A program made the position numbers and the translations under genes. Below, one piece after another: positions 59,312 through 64,000 of a stretch of 64,000 nt of DNA. The stretch covers positions 1,510,501 through 1,574,500 of the forward strand of contig JAKZZE010000005.1 in assembly GCA_024220505.1 (NCBI GenBank), given 5' to 3'. Under the pieces are notes generated by a model. It was not told the origin of the DNA. It was given only the letters and a program-made list of their open reading frames with translations, and ran no database searches. The DNA comes from Rhizopus arrhizus (taxonomy: Eukaryota; Mucoromycota; Mucoromycetes; Mucorales; Rhizopodaceae). Within the stretch, counting starts at the first letter, position 1; the number at the start of each line of letters is the position of its first letter.

Positions 59312-60259
59312 TTGATTGTGCACAACACTCGAAAAGCCCTTGCCACAATGAATCTGTTGTCATCTATTGGTGTAAATCCCTCTGGTTTTTCCAAGCTTCT
59401 CTCAACTAGATTCTATGCACATATTATTCGCCCACAGCTCGAGTACGGAGTGGCCATCAATCGCTTCACAAGCTCTCAACTTCACACACTAGAAGAAGCG
59501 CAAGATACATGTATCAGAAGGATATACGGCGCTCATGGTAAAGCTTCTACCAAAGTGATGCTCCATCTGTCCAAATTACCTCTCATGTCCGAGCGGGTCA
59601 ATATCCTACAAGCACAGTTCCTATTTCGTTCTCTACTTTTGCCGGAAGACTCACTGCTCAGTTGTCTACTACCATACATACGACGCACTAGAAGCCATCA
59701 ATGGTACCTTCTTTCCAAAACCCCACTTTGGAAAATGATACCCGCCTCCAATGATGATTTGGACACTCGTACATTCAAAGCTTTCAAACGGCAATTCCTA
59801 CAGCAAAACCTGGATAAGCGCCTTACGAATCGTAATTCTAAACTGCTTTCTCATTGCCGTCGTTCTGTGTCTCTGGACCCCATCCTGTGGCTGCCCATGT
59901 CAAATTCGGAACGTAGTCGCTGTATACGCTGGAGGTTAGGCTGGCTACCCGGTGGCAAGCCGAAGCCATGTCCCAGACATCCTGCTCACCATCTCTCGAA
60001 GAAGCATGCAATCAATTGCTTAAACATGCATAGCCGTCTCTTTATGCCTGAAACAATTCCGGACCCCCTGTCGTTCCTTCTGAATATGCTTCCATCTCGT
60101 CCCTCAGTACCTTCAGGCCTGGCACTCTCTTGGTCACAACGTTGGCCAATTATTTGCTCAATATTACATGAACTCGACCAACTTCATCACGCTACAACAA
60201 TCCCGGCTACTCATCCACATGGCCATAAGTTTCTTGAATGGATCAAACAATTCCTTTAG
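59312..60259 (+). pseudogene. Truncated LINE ORF2, tandem copy 2
   Basis: C-terminal about 310 residues of ORF2, in frame and ending at the same stop as the parent. It lacks the endonuclease and reverse transcriptase, so it cannot be functional alone. Confidence 0.85.
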
Positions 60260-60430
60260 CTTACTCAATCCCACACTTTTCTTTTTCTTTTACTTTTTTT
60301 ACCCTTGATCTCAAAGGGGTTTTTTTTTACCACTAACATCCTAACGGATTGAACTGATCCGGGCGGACAATTGTTTATTTCATTTTTGCGCTCATTTGGA
60401 TCGTTAAATAAAGATAAAGTTTAAACAAAA

Positions 60431-61377
60431 TTGATTGTGCACAACACTCGAAAAGCCCTTGCCACAATGAATCTGTTGTCATCTATTGGTGTAAATCCCT
60501 CTGGTTTTTCCAAGCTTCTCTCAACTAGATTCTATGCACATATTATTCGCCCACAGCTCGAGTACGGAGTGGCCATCAATCGCTTCACAAGCTCTCAACT
60601 TCACACACTAGAAGAAGCGCAAGATACATGTATCAGAAGGATATACGGCGCTCATGGTAAAGCTTCTACCAAAGTGATGCTCCATCTGTCCAAATTACCT
60701 CTCATGTCCGAGCGGGTCAATATCCTACAAGCACAGTTCCTATTTCGTTCTCTACTTTTGCCGGAAGACTCACTGCTCAGTTGTCTACTACCATACATAC
60801 GACGCACTAGAAGCCATCAATGGTACCTTCTTTCCAAACCCCACTTTGGAAAATGATACCCGCCTCCAATGATGATTTGGACACTCGTACATTCAAAGCT
60901 TTCAAACGGCAATTCCTACAGCAAAACCTGGATAAGCGCCTTACGAATCGTAATTCTAAACTGCTTTCTCATTGCCGTCGTTCTGTGTCTCTGGACCCCA
61001 TCCTGTGGCTGCCCATGTCAAATTCGGAACGTAGTCGCTGTATACGCTGGAGGTTAGGCTGGCTACCCGGTGGCAAGCCGAAGCCATGTCCCAGACATCC
61101 TGCTCACCATCTCTCGAAGAAGCATGCAATCAATTGCTTAAACATGCATAGCCGTCTCTTTATGCCTGAAACAATTCCGGACCCCCTGTCGTTCCTTCTG
61201 AATATGCTTCCATCTCGTCCCTCAGTACCTTCAGGCCTGGCACTCTCTTGGTCACAACGTTGGCCAATTATTTGCTCAATATTACATGAACTCGACCAAC
61301 TTCATCACGCTACAACAATCCCGGCTACTCATCCACATGGCCATAAGTTTCTTGAATGGATCAAACAATTCCTTTAG
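60431..61377 (+). pseudogene. Truncated and frameshifted LINE ORF2, tandem copy 3
   Basis: Same fragment as copy 2, but one missing A near 60836 splits the frame (first part ends at 60856, second part is readable from about 60820 to 61377). Confidence 0.85.
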
Positions 61378-61556
61378 CTTACTCAATCCCACACTTTTCT
61401 TTTTCTTTTACTTTTTTTACCCTTGATCTCAAAGGGTTTTTTTTTTACCACTAACATCCTAACGGATTGAACTGATCCGGGCGGACAATTGTTTATTTCA
61501 TTTTTGCGCTCATTTGGATCGTTAAATAAAGATAAAGTTTAAACAAAATTGATTGT

Positions 61557-61789
61557 CCCTTTATGTCTAAATCGAATTGACCTGAAAATGATTTGTATTT
61601 TTTGACTTCAAAATGATTAGAATGGAGTTTTATTACAACATTGAATGGTTTGTCGTTTAAAATGACTGGCAAAGTTGTATAGAATTTCAACAGGTATGGC
61701 ATTACATACCTCAGCAATTCTATCAGATAATTTATCTTCCGTTAACAGTTTGTGGCATTTCAGTTTCCCTTTTAAGATTGCCCAAAACT
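61557..61789. other. Unique sequence after the LINE insertion
   Basis: No gene seen. It should be the continuation of the DNA that ends at 54583, i.e. possibly the interior of the second mariner-type element. Confidence 0.4.
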
Positions 61790-62447
61790 GTTAAATCGCA
61801 ACCGGTCCATTTCACTGCTTAGAGAAAAAAAAAAAATTTAAACTGGTCCATTTCACTGCTTAGAAAAAATAAAAAAAATTAAACCGGTCCATTTCACTGC
61901 TTAGAAAAAAAAAAAAAAAAATTTAAACTGGTCCATTTCACTGCTTAGAGAAAATAAAAAAAATTAAACTGGTCCATTTCTCTGCTTAGAAAAAAAAAAA
62001 TTAAACCGGTCCATTTCACTGCTTAAAAAAAAAAAAAAAATTCAACCGGTCCATTTCACTGCTTAGAAAAAAAAAAAAATTAAACTGGTCCATTTCACTG
62101 CTTAGAGATTCAACCGGTCCATTTCACTGCTTAGAAAAAAAAAAAAATTAAACTGGTCCATTTCACTGCTTAGAGAAAATAAAAAAAATTAAACTGGTCC
62201 ATTTCACTGCTTAGAGATTCAACCGGTCCATTTCACTGCTTAGAAAAAAAAAAAAACTAAACCGGTCCATTTCACTGCTTAGAAAAAAAAAAAATTAAAC
62301 CCGTCCATTTCACTGCTTAAAAAAAAAAAAAAAATTCAACCGGTCCATTTCACTGCTTAGAAAAAAAAAAAAAAAAATTAAACCGGTCCATTTCACTGCC
62401 TAGAAAAAAAAAAAAAAAATTAAACCGGTCCATTTCACTGCTTAGAG
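61790..62447 (+). repeat. Minisatellite, about 17 units of 33-46 bp
   Basis: Each unit is AAC(C/T)GGTCCATTTCACTGCTTAG followed by an A-rich run of variable length (often AAAAAAAAAAAATT). Two unit types alternate irregularly: AACCGG and AACTGG. A few units lack the A run and end GAGATTC instead. An eighteenth, diverged unit (CTGGTCTATTTCATTACTAA) lies at 62463-62482 and touches the ATG of the next gene. Spacers are not unique, so it is not a CRISPR array. Confidence 0.95.
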
Positions 62448-62483
62448 AATTTTTTTTTCAGCTGGTCTATTTCATTACTAAAA

Positions 62484-63750
62484 ATGATTTCTAAAGAAGA
62501 AGCCAGTTGCATTTTTTACTGTAAACAATACAATGAGGAAAATGTTAAAGTTTGTCTTCTCAATGTGGAGACATCACCCGATGTTACTCTCTGCTACGTT
62601 AACAATCCATATGAACCCATGCTCGTTTGCAACCATCGTGTATTTGGCGCGCCAGCTTTTTACAAATTGTACAAAACTAAAGAAGAATTAACTGAAGTTA
62701 TACCCAGCAAAAATACAAATAATAAGAAAGATATCATACTTGGTAAATGTGAGGCTAGAAAGCAATTTCAAAAATTCATTGACTTCTAATTAAATGTACA
62801 ATGTAGAAAATGGAAGTCAAGTCGTTGATTTTATCAATTATATTTTTAGACCAAAAGAGGAATGCTTCTCTGACCCTCGCTACCAACTGCTTTCTGTATA
62901 TGATAAGGATATCTTATCAATCATTTGGAAATATAGTCATATATTCGACAAAAAGACTCCTCTGGGGTTTAGCCAATGGTTGAATTCGCAGAAAGTTGAT
63001 TTAATCTCAACTGAGCCTGAACGAAAAAGCATAAAGGTTAAAGAAAAAGAGATAAAACTTCGAAGCAGACAATTGTATGTCTTAGACAACAAATATTACG
63101 GTAAGTTTGAAGTTGGCGATTAAGAACACAGCAACTTACTGGCTGTTGTTATAGATTCTGTGATAAAAGATATTGTCGAAGTATTGCCAAAACACCAACA
63201 GATAATAAATGAAATGAAGAAAGAAGGATATCAAGTAATTGGTTATTGTAGAAAATCCTTTGGAAATACAGAAAACAGAGTCCTTTGCTTACAAAGGATG
63301 ATAGATGTATTGTACAAAAGATCATTAGTGGATAAGGTCTTTGTTTCTCCCCTTAGTACAGCGAAGCAAATATTTTTAAAGCGCGATTTGAAAGATGTAA
63401 ACCATATCTTGTCACAATTGAACAACACTCATGGAAGCACAGTAGATTTTTTGAAATTTTTAAACAACAATCCAAAAATATGCGTTATATCAATTGATTA
63501 TGCTGGCTTCACCACTAACTGTACAGATCTCAAGCAATTATTAAGGTAACAAAGAGCGTAAATTCTAAAATAGTAATGAACTTACAAACATTTTGTATCC
63601 AGAAACAACTCAAGCCTACAAAAAGTATTTATTGATCAATTTTTTTATGAAAATCAATTCAAGTATTTCGACAGTGCCCAGTTGCTAAACAATCCTGAAG
63701 ATCTTAAGCTGTTTAATTGTCGCCCAGCTTTAAAACAAAGGGGTAAATAG
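62484..63750 (+). CDS. Protein with serine-recombinase (resolvase)-like C-terminal domain
   Basis: Exons 62484-62742, 62807-63100, 63155-63545, 63603-63750; 363 aa. The N-terminal about 180 residues are unrecognised (CYVNNPYEPMLVCNHRVFG; IFRPKEECFSDPRYQLL). The C-terminal part reads like the start of a serine recombinase: strand plus active-site motif YQVIGYCRKS, helix NRVLCLQRMIDVLYKRSLV, strand DKVFVSPLS, and later KICVISIDYAGFTTNCTDLK where active enzymes have a conserved Asp-Arg pair. The Arg and Ser of the first motif are present, but DR is replaced by DY, so catalysis is doubtful. Relatedness to IS607-type recombinases, which can travel with TnpB/Fanzor, is an inference. Alternatively it is a domesticated regulator. 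Confidence 0.6.
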
Positions 63751-63835
63751 ATACGGATAAGTAGACGTATACTATTAATTAGGACAAAAGTCTTTTTTTA
63801 TTAATAAACAATTTAAATTACAAAATTTGGGTTTT

Positions 63836-64000
63836 CTAATCCAAGCTGCTACGATATCTTTTATATTTCAAAGGATTTGAATTGATTCTTTCATTACAAT
63901 GTAACAGGGGTTTATATGGATTTTCTTCGAAGCAGACATCGACATCTTTAATCATTTCCACTTTTTTTAGAGCTATAGTTACGTTAGATTTAGTGTACTC
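63836..64000 (-). CDS. C-terminus of a convergent unknown protein (partial)
   Basis: Minus-strand frame open from the window edge to a TAG at 63836-63838 (54 residues seen). It includes KKVEMIKDVDVCFEENPYKP and LLHCNERI. The segment ENPYKPLLHCNERI resembles NNPYEPMLVCNHRV in the neighbouring resolvase-like protein, hinting at a shared small domain. The gene continues beyond the window; no function assigned. Confidence 0.45.
   Translation of the reverse strand, partial: EYTKSNVTIALKKVEMIKDVDVCFEENPYKPLLHCNERINSNPLKYKRYRSSLD

Larger units (their letters stand above)
58201..61556 (+). repeat. Tandem triplication of the LINE 3' end (about 1119-bp unit)
   Basis: Unit 1 is 58201-59319 (within the full-length LINE plus its target duplication), unit 2 is 59320-60438 and unit 3 is 60439-61556. 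Each starts GCACAACACTCGAAAAGCCC and ends with AAAATTGATTGT. Units 1 and 2 look identical. Unit 3 has one deleted A near 60836 (CCAAACCCCAC versus CCAAAACCCCAC) and one G-to-T change near 61437. Confidence 0.9.

Noticed and set aside
61790..62447. CRISPR-like array
   Set aside because: Repeats are regular, but the spacers are all poly-A runs, not unique sequences, and the host is a eukaryote.

Overview
The window is nuclear DNA of a filamentous fungus, most likely an early-diverging one of the Mucoromycota (Mucorales type). The evidence is short GT-AG introns of about 46-66 nt in almost every gene, AT-rich and T-tract-rich intergenic DNA, fungal genes (PHO84-type symporter, MIM1, SUR7-like protein, HOG-type MAPKKK), an MT-A70 methyltransferase resembling the DNA-6mA type found in early-diverging fungi, and a Fanzor nuclease. 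No species is assigned. Gene models were spliced by hand from frame, splice-site and family consistency; none was checked against transcripts or databases.

Layout. 1-9.2 kb: 3' part of a MAPKKK gene, SUR7/PalI-like membrane protein, MT-A70 methyltransferase, small one-TM protein, PMF1/Nnf1-like kinetochore protein, two-TM protein, MIM1, gene-poor DNA, and a six-exon cytochrome P450. 9.2-12.8 kb: gene-free AT-rich DNA. 12.9-35.9 kb: a dense housekeeping block with a phosphate symporter, gamma-tubulin complex GCP3, a polyQ/Pro-rich regulator-like protein, 6-phosphogluconate dehydrogenase, HEATR6-like protein, peroxisomal ABCD half-transporter, an unrecognised protein, a GABA-type aminotransferase and a C2H2 zinc-finger protein. 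36.4-39.2 kb: an element with two 711-bp near-identical inverted arms. 39.6-42.6 kb: HUT1-type nucleotide-sugar transporter, a decayed reverse-transcriptase relic and a small unknown gene.

42.7-61.6 kb is a transposon nest. A 5.16-kb Tc1/mariner-type element (TA duplication, related ends) carries an apparently intact Fanzor (RuvC D-E-D triad present) beside its own transposase, which is broken by a frameshift and a nonsense codon. Next comes a head-to-tail array of four non-LTR retrotransposon copies on the minus strand, one nearly full length with a single frameshift. Then a second mariner-type end is split by an intact full-length non-LTR element on the plus strand. The last 1.1 kb of that element is triplicated in tandem.

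61.8-64 kb: a minisatellite of about 17 units (AACCGGTCCATTTCACTGC plus a poly-A stretch) ends at the start of a four-exon gene whose C-terminal half resembles a serine-recombinase (resolvase) fold. A convergent partial gene shares a short motif with it.

The most interesting system is the Fanzor-bearing mariner element: an RNA-guided nuclease kept open inside a transposon whose transposase is dead, with a predictable guide-RNA region at the 42.68-kb end.
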